Below are positions 1 through 7,822 of a stretch of 47,768 nt of DNA, in pieces. Source of the stretch: Paracoccus homiensis (lineage in GTDB: Bacteria > Pseudomonadota > Alphaproteobacteria > Rhodobacterales > Rhodobacteraceae); assembly GCF_900111675.1 (NCBI RefSeq), contig NZ_FOHO01000021.1, forward strand, positions 1-47,768. The letters run 5' to 3'. Position 1 is the first letter of the stretch. Each line of letters begins with the position of its first letter. The position numbers were made by a program, and so were the translations under genes. Under the pieces are notes generated by a model. That model worked only from the letters and a program-made list of their open reading frames with translations, made no database searches and was not told where the DNA came from.

Positions 1-140
1 GGAAAAATCGTATCGAGATCATGTTCGGCAGGCTCAAGGATTGGCGGCGTGTGGCGACCCGCCATGACCGATGCCACATGGTGTTCCTATCGGCCATCGC
101 CCTCGCAGCGACCGTAATCTATTGGTTATGAATCCTGACC
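1..140 (+). mobile_element. IS5-family insertion sequence, right end (partial)
   Basis: The frame 3-131 encodes the last 42 residues of an IS5-family transposase (KNRIEIMFGRLKDW ... ALAATVIYWL, stop TGA at 129-131). This is the conserved C-terminal end of the DDE transposase that contains its catalytic Glu region (R-x-E-x-M-F-G-R-L-K). The 5' part lies outside the window. The element probably ends at about 140 in CCTGACC, followed by TTAG. This resembles the GGGTCAGCG end preceded by CTA at the other window edge, read on the opposite strand. The two copies are clearly different in sequence, so they are related elements and not one repeat. Family assignment is confident; the exact terminal inverted repeat is inferred. 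Confidence 0.85.
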
Positions 141-221
141 TTAGGCGCCACGCATTTATTCTATTGGCGGGGCGGGACTTTCATGTGATGACTGGCGCCT
201 GAATATTTTCCGGATGCCGCC

Positions 222-1334
222 ATGACCGACGATGCGACCGCCTTTTTGCAGGGCGGCGGCCAGATGGCCGCCGAGATCGCGCGCTTTGACTGGTCCAAGA
301 CCGCGCTGGGACCGATTGCCGACTGGCCGCTGACCCTGAAGATCGCGGTCGGCACGATGGTCAATTCGGCCTTTCCCAAATGCCTGTGCTGGGGACCGGG
401 CCTGATGATGATCTATAATGACGGTTTCGTGCCGATCCTGTCGCGCAAGCATCCCTGCCTTGGTCAGCCCTTCCTGTCGGTCTGGGAAGAAACCGCGCAT
501 TCCATCGCGCCCATCGCCGAACGCGCCATGGCCGGCGAGGCGACCTTCATCGAGGATTTCGAGGTTCAGACCATCCGCAGCGGCGCGCTTGAAAACGCGC
601 ATTTCACCTTCTGCTACAGCCCGATCCGCGATCAGTTCGGGCAGGTGCAGGGGATGCTGAACACGGTTGTCGAAACCTCGGGCAAGGTGCGGGCCGAAAA
701 GCTGTCGCAACTGCGCAACCGCGAATTGGTGCACCGGTCGCGCAACGCCTATGCGCTGGTCTCGGCGCTGGTCAATCAAAGCCTGCGTGGCGACCGCCCC
801 CTGCCCGAATTGCGCGACGTGCTGCTGCGGCGCATCGCGGCGCTGGTGCGGGCGCAAGACGTGCTGATCGAGGGGAATTCGGCCACGGGGACGCTGGCGG
901 ATGTGGCGCGCCATACGCTGAACGGTTTCGCCGATCACCGCGATCGGCTGTCGGTCAGCGGCCCCGATATCGCCATCGCCCGTGGACAGCTGACCACGCT
1001 CAGCCTTGCGCTGCACGAATTGGCGACCAATGCCACCAAATACGGCGCGCTGTCCGTCCCCGCAGGCCGGGTGACGCTGACATGGGACAAGCAGGGCGAC
1101 GATCTGGTGCTGATCTGGCGCGAGACGGGTGGACCGGCGGCCCGACAGCCCGATGCCATAGGTTTCGGCTCGACCATCATCGCGGGCGCCCTGCCCGAGG
1201 CTTTCGGCGGCGAGGTCACGCAGGATTTCACCGCCACCGGCCTGTGCGTCACATTGACGGCGCCGATAGCCAACCTGACGATTTCCGACGAAACTCCGGA
1301 AACCGAGATCGGGCAGGCCGTGCCGCTGCGCTAA
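222..1334 (+). CDS. HWE-family sensor histidine kinase with N-terminal PAS-like domain
   Basis: This 370-residue protein is a two-component sensor kinase of the HWE class, common in alphaproteobacteria. Residues 20-155 look like a PAS-like sensory region (DWSKTALGP, then GMLNTVVETS before a short linker). The phosphoacceptor H-box is at about residue 171 (LVHRSRNAYALV). The atypical N-box is at about 265 (HELATNATKYGAL) and the diagnostic W-x-E triad is in LIWRETGGP. A glycine box (GFGSTII) follows. There is no signal peptide or membrane segment, so it should be cytoplasmic, and there is no receiver domain. No partner regulator is encoded nearby. Its stop overlaps the stop of the convergent cbpM-like gene by 4 bp. 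The input signal is unknown; many HWE kinases serve light or general stress pathways. Confidence 0.9.
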   Translation: MTDDATAFLQGGGQMAAEIARFDWSKTALGPIADWPLTLKIAVGTMVNSAFPKCLCWGPGLMMIYNDGFVPILSRKHPCLGQPFLSVWEETAHSIAPIAERAMAGEATFIEDFEVQTIRSGALENAHFTFCYSPIRDQFGQVQGMLNTVVETSGKVRAEKLSQLRNRELVHRSRNAYALVSALVNQSLRGDRPLPELRDVLLRRIAALVRAQDVLIEGNSATGTLADVARHTLNGFADHRDRLSVSGPDIAIARGQLTTLSLALHELATNATKYGALSVPAGRVTLTWDKQGDDLVLIWRETGGPAARQPDAIGFGSTIIAGALPEAFGGEVTQDFTATGLCVTLTAPIANLTISDETPETEIGQAVPLR

Positions 1335-1666
1335 CCCCGACGGGCGCGAATATCCGCGTGCAGCCGCTGACGCAGTTCATCGGGCTGTTCGGCCAGAACC
1401 TGCATCACCGCCCGCATGTCGCCCCGCGCCGTGTTCAGCTGATCGACCAGCGACATCACAAGGGACAGCGCATCATCGCGAAGATCGTAGCAGTCGATCA
1501 GATGGCACAACAATTGCAGCCGCGCCAGATCCGCGTCGCGATAGCGGGCGCCGTCGCCGGCCTCGACCGGCACGACGACACGGCTGCGCAGAAAGCCATG
1601 CAGCCGCCCCGGCGTCAGCTCGTCGATGCGGGCCACGACCTCGGTTTCCGAATAGAAGCGGGTCAT
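1331..1666 (-). CDS. cbpM: CbpM-like chaperone modulator (MerR-type HTH fold)
   Basis: This 111-residue protein lies directly upstream of the CbpA-like DnaJ gene and overlaps it in an ATGA arrangement... the modulator start (1666) and the J-protein stop (1663) share four bases, so the J-protein is translated first and the modulator second. The N-terminus (FYSETEVVARIDELTPGRL) matches the MerR-like helix-turn-helix fold of CbpM, followed by RYRDADLARLQLLCHL and a helical C-terminus. CbpM is known to bind the J-domain of CbpA and to inhibit both its DnaK co-chaperone and its DNA-binding activity. Size, fold signature and neighbour all agree; the gene name rests on that combination. Confidence 0.8.
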   Translation of the reverse strand: MTRFYSETEVVARIDELTPGRLHGFLRSRVVVPVEAGDGARYRDADLARLQLLCHLIDCYDLRDDALSLVMSLVDQLNTARGDMRAVMQVLAEQPDELRQRLHADIRARRG

Positions 1667-2574
1667 GTCTTCATCCCCCGGCGCGGATCATAGCCATGCG
1701 TCCCGCGCCATTCCTGCATGAAGCGAACCAGATCCTCATCGACCTGGGGCGGCATCGCAATCTTCAATTCGACATGCTGATCGCCGCCATTGATGCCGCG
1801 CCCGCGCAAACGCAGCCTTTGCCCACTGGTCGCGCCACGGGGGATGGTCAGATTGACCGGCCCGTCGATCGTCGGCGCGGCAACCGTGCCGCCCAGTACC
1901 GCCTCGTCCAGCGAGATCGGCAACGTCAGCAGGATATCGTCACCCTCGCGGCGAAACTCGGGATGCGCCGCGACCGAGATGGTCAGATAGGCATCGCCCG
2001 GCGCGCCCTGCCCCGCACCGGGGCCGCCCTTGCCTTTCAGCCGGATGGTCTGGCCGTCGCGCACACCCTTGGGGATGCTGACCTCCAGCGTGCCGCCCTC
2101 GGGCAGGGTCACGCGGGTCTTGCCGCCCTTGGCTGCGGTCATGAAATCGACCTGCAGGCTGAAACGATAATCCTGTCCGCGCATGTCGAAACCCCCGGCG
2201 CGACCCTGGCGGAACCCGCCCGCGCCGCGCCGGCCGAACAGATCGGCAAACACGTCGGACAGATCGGGATCCCCTTCGAACCCATAGCCCTGCGCATAGG
2301 GGTTGCCCGACGCCTCGGCATGCTCGCGGTAGAAACGCTGTTGCGGGCGTTCCTGACCCTGTGCGTCGATCTCGCCCGCGTCGAAGCGGCGGCGCTGTTC
2401 AGGGTCTTTCAGCAGATCATAGGCGGCCGAGGCCGCCTTGAACCGGTCCTGCGCCGCCGGGTCCGGGTTCAGATCGGGATGCGAGGTCTTGGCGATCCCG
2501 CGATAGGCCTTCTTGATTTCGGCATCGGTCGCGGTTCTGGCGACCCCCAATGCCGCATACGGATCACTTGCCAT
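1663..2574 (-). CDS. cbpA: CbpA-like DnaJ C-terminal domain co-chaperone
   Basis: This 303-residue J-protein would stimulate DnaK ATPase and bind unfolded substrates. The J-domain occupies about residues 4-70 with the obligatory HPD motif (KTSHPDLNPDP). A Gly/Phe-rich linker with Arg follows (about 90-125). Two DnaJ C-terminal beta-barrel domains run to the end (LPEGGTLEVSIPKGVRDG, then ILLTLPISLDEAVLGG and LTIPRGATSGQRLRLRG). The CxxCxGxG zinc finger of true DnaJ is absent, which together with the adjacent modulator gene points to CbpA. It is the first gene of a two-gene operon with cbpM. About 59 bp separate it from the aldo/keto reductase gene upstream on the same strand. Confidence 0.88.
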   Translation of the reverse strand: MASDPYAALGVARTATDAEIKKAYRGIAKTSHPDLNPDPAAQDRFKAASAAYDLLKDPEQRRRFDAGEIDAQGQERPQQRFYREHAEASGNPYAQGYGFEGDPDLSDVFADLFGRRGAGGFRQGRAGGFDMRGQDYRFSLQVDFMTAAKGGKTRVTLPEGGTLEVSIPKGVRDGQTIRLKGKGGPGAGQGAPGDAYLTISVAAHPEFRREGDDILLTLPISLDEAVLGGTVAAPTIDGPVNLTIPRGATSGQRLRLRGRGINGGDQHVELKIAMPPQVDEDLVRFMQEWRGTHGYDPRRGMKT

Positions 2575-2633
2575 GCACAGCCCCCATATCCATCGCCTTG
2601 CTGATCAAGAAGATAGGGGGCTGGCAGGTTTCA

Positions 2634-3689
2634 TCAATAGGGCAAGGGATGGTCGCGATGCAGGCGGTCGATGGCCTTTGCCAGATCCTCGGGCAGGGTC
2701 TTTCCGAACCCGGCGATCATGTGGTCCAGCTGCGCCAGATCGGTGGCCCCGATGATCGGCACATTCCTGAACGGGCGGGTCAACTGCCACGCCACCGCCA
2801 TATGGATCGGATCCCAGCCATGTTCGGCCGCCAGCGCGTGATATGCCTGGGTCGCGGCAATGGCCCGGTCGGTCAGGCGACCGCCCAGCTTGCCCATGCC
2901 GCCCGTGGCCTTGTCCACGGCCACCCGGCTGCCTTCGGGGATGGCGCCGCCGTGGTATTTTCCGCTCAGCAGCCCCGCCGCCAAGGGCGAAAACGCCAGC
3001 AGGGTCACATCCTCCTGCACTGCGGCCTCGGCCAGATCGGTGTCGTAAAGACGATGCAACAGCGAATATTCGTTCTGGATCGCGGCGACGCGGGGCGCAT
3101 TCAGGCTGTCGGCCACATCGCACCAACGGCCAAGCCCCCAGGCGGTTTCGTTCGACAGGCCAAAAGCGCGGATCTTGCCTGCCTTCTGCGCCGCCTGCAC
3201 CGCCCGCAGCACATCGGCCATATGGTCCAGCGCCTGCTGCTTGCCGGGCTTGGCCGCATAGCTCCAGCTTTGGCGGAACGCCCAGGTGCCACGAACCGGC
3301 CAATGCAGTTGGTACAGGTCGATATGATCGGTCTGCAGACGTTTCAGCGAGGCGTCGATACAGGCCGTCACGGTCGCGCCGTCATAAGGCTGGCCGTCGC
3401 GCAGCATCTGGCTGGGCCCGGTGACCTTGGTGGCGATCTGGACCCGGTCGCGATTGCCGGGCCGGGCCAGCCAGCGACCGACGATCTGTTCCGTCACCCC
3501 GATCGTTTCGCGGCGCACGGGATTGACCGGATACATTTCCGCCGTGTCAAAGAAGGTCATGCCGACGTCGACCGCGCGATCCATCTGGGCACATGCGCCC
3601 GCTTCGTCGGTCTGATTGCCGAAGGTCATCGTGCCAAGGCAGATTTCGCTGACCTCGACATCGCTGCCGCCCAGGGTTGTTCGTTTCAT
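2634..3689 (-). CDS. Aldo/keto reductase (Tas-like)
   Basis: This NADP(H)-dependent oxidoreductase of the aldo/keto reductase superfamily should reduce aldehydes or ketones as a cytosolic TIM barrel. The protein is 351 residues from the ATG at 3689, preceded by GAGG seven bases upstream; an in-frame ATG 12 bases earlier has no comparable site. It starts MKRTTLGGSDVEVSEICLG. The catalytic tetrad is visible: Asp and Tyr in FFDTAEMY, Lys in IATKVTG and His in YQLHWP. The C-terminal cofactor-binding segment is VPIIGATDLAQLDHMI. Its length and the MYPVNPVRRE segment resemble Tas. It is divergent from the tctCBA transport genes across 299 bp, which hints at but does not prove a link with imported substrates. 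Confidence 0.87.
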   Translation of the reverse strand: MKRTTLGGSDVEVSEICLGTMTFGNQTDEAGACAQMDRAVDVGMTFFDTAEMYPVNPVRRETIGVTEQIVGRWLARPGNRDRVQIATKVTGPSQMLRDGQPYDGATVTACIDASLKRLQTDHIDLYQLHWPVRGTWAFRQSWSYAAKPGKQQALDHMADVLRAVQAAQKAGKIRAFGLSNETAWGLGRWCDVADSLNAPRVAAIQNEYSLLHRLYDTDLAEAAVQEDVTLLAFSPLAAGLLSGKYHGGAIPEGSRVAVDKATGGMGKLGGRLTDRAIAATQAYHALAAEHGWDPIHMAVAWQLTRPFRNVPIIGATDLAQLDHMIAGFGKTLPEDLAKAIDRLHRDHPLPY

Positions 3690-3988
3690 AGCGGTCCTCA
3701 AATCTGGTTCGCCGCGAAGCTAGCGATAACGGCAGCAGGTGCAAGCAGGGATACCCGGCGGTTTTTTGCACAGCCTGAAGCAGCGATTGAGCTGGCCAAA
3801 AAGACAAATTCCGCACACGCCGAAGCTGTCATAGAAATAAACCAAGCGCAGCCCGGTTGCATGTTATCTGTTGTTTGGTGTCAGGCTGCGCTTAACCCTC
3901 TCTTGCTGGTTGATCGTCCGGGTGCGGCGGCATTGACGCCCCGCGTCAAAGCCGAAACAACGTGACAAACCACGGAGGAAACAAAGCC

Positions 3989-4975
3989 ATGACCCGCATG
4001 ACCACCCGTCGCAGCCTGCTGGCCGCCAGCACGCTTGCATTCGGCCTGACCGCCCTGCCCGCCCTTGCACAGGACTGGCCGACCGCGCCCGTGCATCTGT
4101 TCGTGGGCTTTCCGGCCGGATCCTCGCCCGACACCATCGCGCGCCTGGTGGCCGAACCGCTGGCCGAGGCGCTGGGTCAGCCGGTCGTCGTGGAAAACAA
4201 GCCCGGCGCGGGCGGCGTCATCGGCGTTCAGCAGATGCTGGCACAGAAGGGTGACGGCCACAGCATCGGCATCACCATCAACGGCCCGCTGACCACCGCG
4301 CCGCGCCTGATCCCGGAACTGGGCTATGATCCGCAGGCCGATATCGCGCCGGTCGGCCTGATCGCGACCAGCCCGCTGGTTCTGGCCGTGTCCGCGGACT
4401 TTGCCGCCCAGGATGCCGCGGCCTTCGTCGCCGATGCCAGCGCCCGTCCGGGCGAGATCAGCTATGGCTCGGTCGGTCAGGGGTCGGGCGCACATCTGAC
4501 CGCCGAGCTTTTCGCCGGCGAGGCGGGGGTCGAACTGTATCACATCCCCTATAAAAGCTATGCCGAGGTGACGACCGCCATTCTGGGCGGCGAAATCGAT
4601 GCGGGCTTCATGGCGCCTTCCGGGGCACTGCCGCATGTCGAGGCGGGGACGATGAAGATGCTGGGCATCACCTCGGCCACGCCGTTCGCGCAGGTTCCCG
4701 ATGTGCCGGTGCTGGCCGGTCAGGCGGGCCTGCCCGACGATTTCCGGGCCGAGCTGTGGAACGCCATGATCGCCCCGGCAGGCACCGATGCGGCTGTGAT
4801 CGAACGTCTGAACGGCGAATTGCAGACCATCCTTGCCGATCCCGAAATCCAGCAAAAGCTGCTGGCGATCGGCTGGCAGGTTCAGCCCGGCGCCCCTGCT
4901 GATCTGGCAGACCGCATTGCCGCCGATACCGAAATGTGGGGCGCGGTGATCGACAAGACCGAAGCGCAGCAATAA
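3989..4975 (+). CDS. tctC: Tripartite tricarboxylate transporter substrate-binding protein (Bug/TctC family)
   Basis: This periplasmic receptor of a TTT-type secondary transporter captures a carboxylate or similar organic anion and delivers it to TctAB. The protein is 328 residues from the ATG at 3989, which follows a strong CGGAGGA; a GTG at 3962 is in frame but lies upstream of that site. A twin-Arg-like signal peptide is visible (TTRRSLLAASTLAFGLTALPALA, cleavage after ALA), followed by the mature start QDWPTAPVHLFVGFPAGSSPD. Family hallmarks are PGGS-like pocket residues (FPAGSSPDTIARLVAEPL) and VVENKPGAGGVIG. It is the first gene of tctCBA, 33 bp ahead of tctB. The ligand cannot be read from the sequence. 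Confidence 0.9.
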   Translation: MTRMTTRRSLLAASTLAFGLTALPALAQDWPTAPVHLFVGFPAGSSPDTIARLVAEPLAEALGQPVVVENKPGAGGVIGVQQMLAQKGDGHSIGITINGPLTTAPRLIPELGYDPQADIAPVGLIATSPLVLAVSADFAAQDAAAFVADASARPGEISYGSVGQGSGAHLTAELFAGEAGVELYHIPYKSYAEVTTAILGGEIDAGFMAPSGALPHVEAGTMKMLGITSATPFAQVPDVPVLAGQAGLPDDFRAELWNAMIAPAGTDAAVIERLNGELQTILADPEIQQKLLAIGWQVQPGAPADLADRIAADTEMWGAVIDKTEAQQ

Positions 4976-5008
4976 ACCCCGCCGCAAGCAATTGCGGAAC
5001 ACGGGCTT

Positions 5009-5455
5009 ATGCAACGCGACTATCACGATCTTCTATGGGGCGGGATTCTGGCCCTGTTCGGGCTGGGCGTGGCGGGATACGCCGCCCAGTCCTATGATTT
5101 CGGTGATCTGCGTCGGATGGGGCCGGGGTTCTTCCCGGTCATTCTGGGGCTGATCCTTGCAGTGCTGGGCATCGTCATCGCCATCCCCGCATGGTGGCGA
5201 CAGGCCCAGCCCGAGCCCATCGCCTGGCGCGAGGGTGTGGCCGTGCTGGCCGCGTTGCTGTTCTTCGGCTTTTCCATGACCCGGCTTGGTATCGCGCCCG
5301 CAACCTTCGTCGCCGTGCTGATCGCCAGTTCCGTCGCGGCCCGGCGCGGCCTGGTCTGGCGCCTGATGCTGGCGGTGGTCGTGACCGCGCTGACCTGGGC
5401 GATCTTTCTTGGCGCGCTGGACATGCCGATCCCGCTTTTCCCCTGGAGCCGCTAG
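5009..5455 (+). CDS. tctB: Tripartite tricarboxylate transporter small membrane subunit
   Basis: This 148-residue protein is the poorly conserved small membrane subunit of the TTT transporter. Four hydrophobic segments are visible, at about residues 9-24, 42-62, 78-97 and 115-140. It carries the typical family signature after the first helix (RRMGPGFFPVILGLIL). The gene sits between the receptor gene and the large permease gene, and its stop is separated from the tctA ATG by one base, which indicates translational coupling. TctB is required for transport with TctA, although its exact role in the cycle is not settled. Confidence 0.88.
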   Translation: MQRDYHDLLWGGILALFGLGVAGYAAQSYDFGDLRRMGPGFFPVILGLILAVLGIVIAIPAWWRQAQPEPIAWREGVAVLAALLFFGFSMTRLGIAPATFVAVLIASSVAARRGLVWRLMLAVVVTALTWAIFLGALDMPIPLFPWSR

Positions 5456-5456
5456 A

Positions 5457-6944
5457 ATGACGACGCTGGAAGGACTGGCGCATGGCCTGTCGGTCGCGCT
5501 GCAACCCTCGATCCTGATCTACAGCCTGTTCGGCGCGCTGCTGGGCACCTTCGTCGGCGTCCTGCCGGGGATCGGGGCGATGGCGGCGATCACGCTGCTG
5601 CTGCCGATCACCTACTACATCTCGTCCGAGGCGGCGCTGGTCATGCTGGCGGGGGTCTATTACGGCGCGCAATATGGCGGATCGGTCGCGTCGATCCTGC
5701 TGCGCCTGCCGGGGACACCGCAATCGGCGGTCACCACGCTGGACGGCTATCCGCTGGCCCAGCAGGGTCGCGCGGGCGTGGCCCTGTTCACGGCGATGAT
5801 ATCCTCGTTCGCGGGCTCGCTGCTGGGCATCGCGATCCTTGTGCTGATGGCGGGCTGGCTGGCCTCGATCGCCACGCAGTTCGGGGCCGCCGATTACGCC
5901 GCGATGATGGTGATGGGGCTGGTCGCCGCCTCGACCATCGGGTCGCGGCAACCCGCCAAAAGCCTTGCGATGGTGGTTGTCGGGCTGATCCTTGGCACGG
6001 TGGGCACGGATGTGAATTCGGGTGCGCCGCGTTTCACCTTCGGGCAGACACAGCTTCTGGACGGCATCAACCTTGTCGCGCTGGCCATGGGCCTGTTCGG
6101 CGTGGCCGAGGTGATCGCCAATATCCGCAAGGCCGACCGTCACGGCCCGCCGAACCGGGTCGGCCTGCGCGAACTGATCCCCGCACGCGACGATCTGCGC
6201 CGCATCTGTGCCCCGATCCTGCGCGGCACCACGCTTGGCGGTTTCTTCGGGGCGCTGCCGGGGACCGGTTCGACGATCTCATCCTTCCTCAGCTATGCGC
6301 TGGAGCGTCGGGTGTCCCGCCGTCCCCAGAAATTCGGGCATGGAGCGGTCGAGGGTATCGCCGGCCCGGAATCGGCCAATAACTCGGCCGCGATCACCGC
6401 GTTCGTGCCCACGCTGACACTGGGGATACCCGGTGATCCGATCATGGCGCTGATGCTGGGGGCGCTGGTGATCCACGGCATCCAGCCCGGCCCGATGATG
6501 CTGGAGGCGCGGCCCGACATGTTCTGGGGGCTGGTCGTCAGCTTTGGCATCGGGAACCTGTTCCTGCTGATCCTGAACCTGCCGCTGATCGGGATCTGGG
6601 TGTCGATGCTGCGCATCCCCTTCCGCTGGCTTTATCCGGCGATCATCGTCTTCATCTGCCTCGGCGTCTATTCGGTGCGCGGCGCCAGCTTCGACATCGT
6701 GATGGTCGCCGCCGTGGGCGCGATCGGCTATGCCTTGGCGCTGGCCGCGTTCAGCCCGGCCCTGTTGCTGCTGGGCTTCGTGCTTGGCCCGCTGATCGAA
6801 ACGAACCTTCGGCGTGCGCTGCTGGTGTCGCGGGGCGATCCGATGATCTTTCTGGAACGCCCGATCGCCTGCGGCTTCGTGATCGCGACGCTTGCGCTGA
6901 TCCTTCTGCCCTTGGCGCGGCGGATCCGGCAGGGCAGAGGTTGA
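5457..6944 (+). CDS. tctA: Tripartite tricarboxylate transporter permease, large subunit
   Basis: This is the sodium- or proton-driven permease of the TTT system, 495 residues from the ATG at 5457, immediately after the tctB stop. About a dozen transmembrane helices are predicted by eye. The conserved signature GVLPGIGAMAAITLLLP lies near residue 40, its inverted-repeat counterpart GALPGTGSTISSFLSYALE near 275, and GIPGDPIMALMLGALVIHGIQPGP in the second half. The start used here is preferred over an upstream in-frame ATG at 5409 that would overlap tctB by 47 bases. With tctC and tctB it forms a complete transporter. Confidence 0.93.
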   Translation: MTTLEGLAHGLSVALQPSILIYSLFGALLGTFVGVLPGIGAMAAITLLLPITYYISSEAALVMLAGVYYGAQYGGSVASILLRLPGTPQSAVTTLDGYPLAQQGRAGVALFTAMISSFAGSLLGIAILVLMAGWLASIATQFGAADYAAMMVMGLVAASTIGSRQPAKSLAMVVVGLILGTVGTDVNSGAPRFTFGQTQLLDGINLVALAMGLFGVAEVIANIRKADRHGPPNRVGLRELIPARDDLRRICAPILRGTTLGGFFGALPGTGSTISSFLSYALERRVSRRPQKFGHGAVEGIAGPESANNSAAITAFVPTLTLGIPGDPIMALMLGALVIHGIQPGPMMLEARPDMFWGLVVSFGIGNLFLLILNLPLIGIWVSMLRIPFRWLYPAIIVFICLGVYSVRGASFDIVMVAAVGAIGYALALAAFSPALLLLGFVLGPLIETNLRRALLVSRGDPMIFLERPIACGFVIATLALILLPLARRIRQGRG

Positions 6945-6983
6945 CCCCTTGGCGCGGCCTGCCCTTCGGGGCAGGATCGCGGC

Positions 6984-7526
6984 ATGGCCAGACGCCCGCC
7001 CAGCCCGTTTCATTTCTTCGCGGCCCTGCCGCCCCCGCCTGTGGCAGACCAGATCGCCACGGCGTGGCAGCGTTTCGGCACCGGCGAGCCGCTGCGTCGC
7101 GACAAGCTGCACCTGACCCTGATCCCGGTGGCCCAAAGTGACCTGCCCCCGGACAGGTTGCAGGCCGCGATGCAGGCCGCAGGCGATCTTATCGACCTGC
7201 CGGCATTCCCCCTCACATTCGACCGGCTGGAGACATGGCCGCAGCGCGGCCGCCAGGATCACCCGCTGGTTCTGACCTGCGATGCCGCCTGTCAGCCCGC
7301 CGCCCGGTTGTCGCGGGCGCTGCGCGATGCACTGCCCGCCGACCTGCGCTGGCCGCCGCGTCCATTCCGGCCGCATGTGACACTGGCCCTGGGCAAGGGA
7401 TTTCCCGACCCGATCGCCCTGCCCATGCCGATCACATGGCAGGTCCGGCAGCTGACGCTGATCCAAAGCCTGCGCGGCAAGGGTCACCATATCGCCTTGA
7501 TGTCATGGCCGCTGGCCGATCGGTGA
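6984..7526 (+). CDS. thpR: RNA 2',3'-cyclic phosphodiesterase (2'-5' RNA ligase family)
   Basis: This 180-residue member of the 2H phosphoesterase superfamily opens 2',3'-cyclic phosphates on RNA ends; the name 2'-5' RNA ligase reflects an older assay. The two diagnostic H-x-T/S-x motifs are present: HLTLIPV at about residue 43 and HVTLALG at about 132, spaced as in ThpR/LigT. The N-terminus FHFFAALPPPP corresponds to the usual RLFVAIPLP. It lies 39 bp after tctA on the same strand. Function in the transport operon is unlikely; co-transcription is possible. Confidence 0.85.
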   Translation: MARRPPSPFHFFAALPPPPVADQIATAWQRFGTGEPLRRDKLHLTLIPVAQSDLPPDRLQAAMQAAGDLIDLPAFPLTFDRLETWPQRGRQDHPLVLTCDAACQPAARLSRALRDALPADLRWPPRPFRPHVTLALGKGFPDPIALPMPITWQVRQLTLIQSLRGKGHHIALMSWPLADR

Positions 7527-7587
7527 CGCCCCCATCCGGGCCGCGTAAAAAACTTTGCGAAAGCGTCAAAAAAGCTGCCAAATCGGC

Positions 7588-7616
7588 TTGACGCCCCCGG
7601 CCACAAACCGTAAATC
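7588..7616 (+). promoter_or_regulatory. Sigma-70-type promoter of tRNA-Met
   Basis: TTGACG (7588-7593) and TAAATC (7611-7616) are separated by 17 bp, which places the start of transcription near 7623, a few bases before the mature tRNA. This is read by eye from consensus and spacing. Confidence 0.65.
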
Positions 7617-7628
7617 CGCCGCACCCGT

Positions 7629-7705
7629 GGCGGAGTAGCTCAGTTGGTTAGAGCAGAGGAATCATAATCCTTGTGTCGGGGGTTCAAATCCCTCCTCCGC
7701 TACCA
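7629..7705 (+). tRNA. tRNA-Met (CAT), elongator
   Basis: The 77-nt sequence folds as a complete cloverleaf. The acceptor GGCGGAG pairs with CTCCGCT and is followed by discriminator A and an encoded CCA. The D-arm is GCTC/GAGC, the anticodon stem is GAGGA/TCCTT around loop ATCATAA (anticodon CAT), and the T-arm is GGGGG TTCAAAT CCCTC. The GTAGCTCAGTTGGTTAGAGCA stretch resembles elongator Met tRNA and not the initiator, which lacks the first acceptor pair. A tRNA-Ile2 with a lysidine-modified CAT anticodon is the main alternative. Confidence 0.92.
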
Positions 7706-7822
7706 TTTCCTTCCCCCTGAATTGATTGCGGCGCCTCGCCGCGCCCTGTCATTCGTGGAAGATCGCGCATCGTTCCGACGGGCAGACCCGATCGCAAAAT
7801 GCGAACCGCTTTCCCTGCCCGG

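Noticed and set aside
156..1016. Long minus-strand reading frame of 286 codons opposite the histidine kinase
   Set aside because: It is a mirror of the kinase gene; the residues are Arg/Gln/His-rich with no family signature, whereas the plus strand has clear HWE motifs.
3881..5026. 381-codon minus-strand frame over tctC
   Set aside because: It covers a typical signal-peptide receptor gene on the plus strand and has no independent features.
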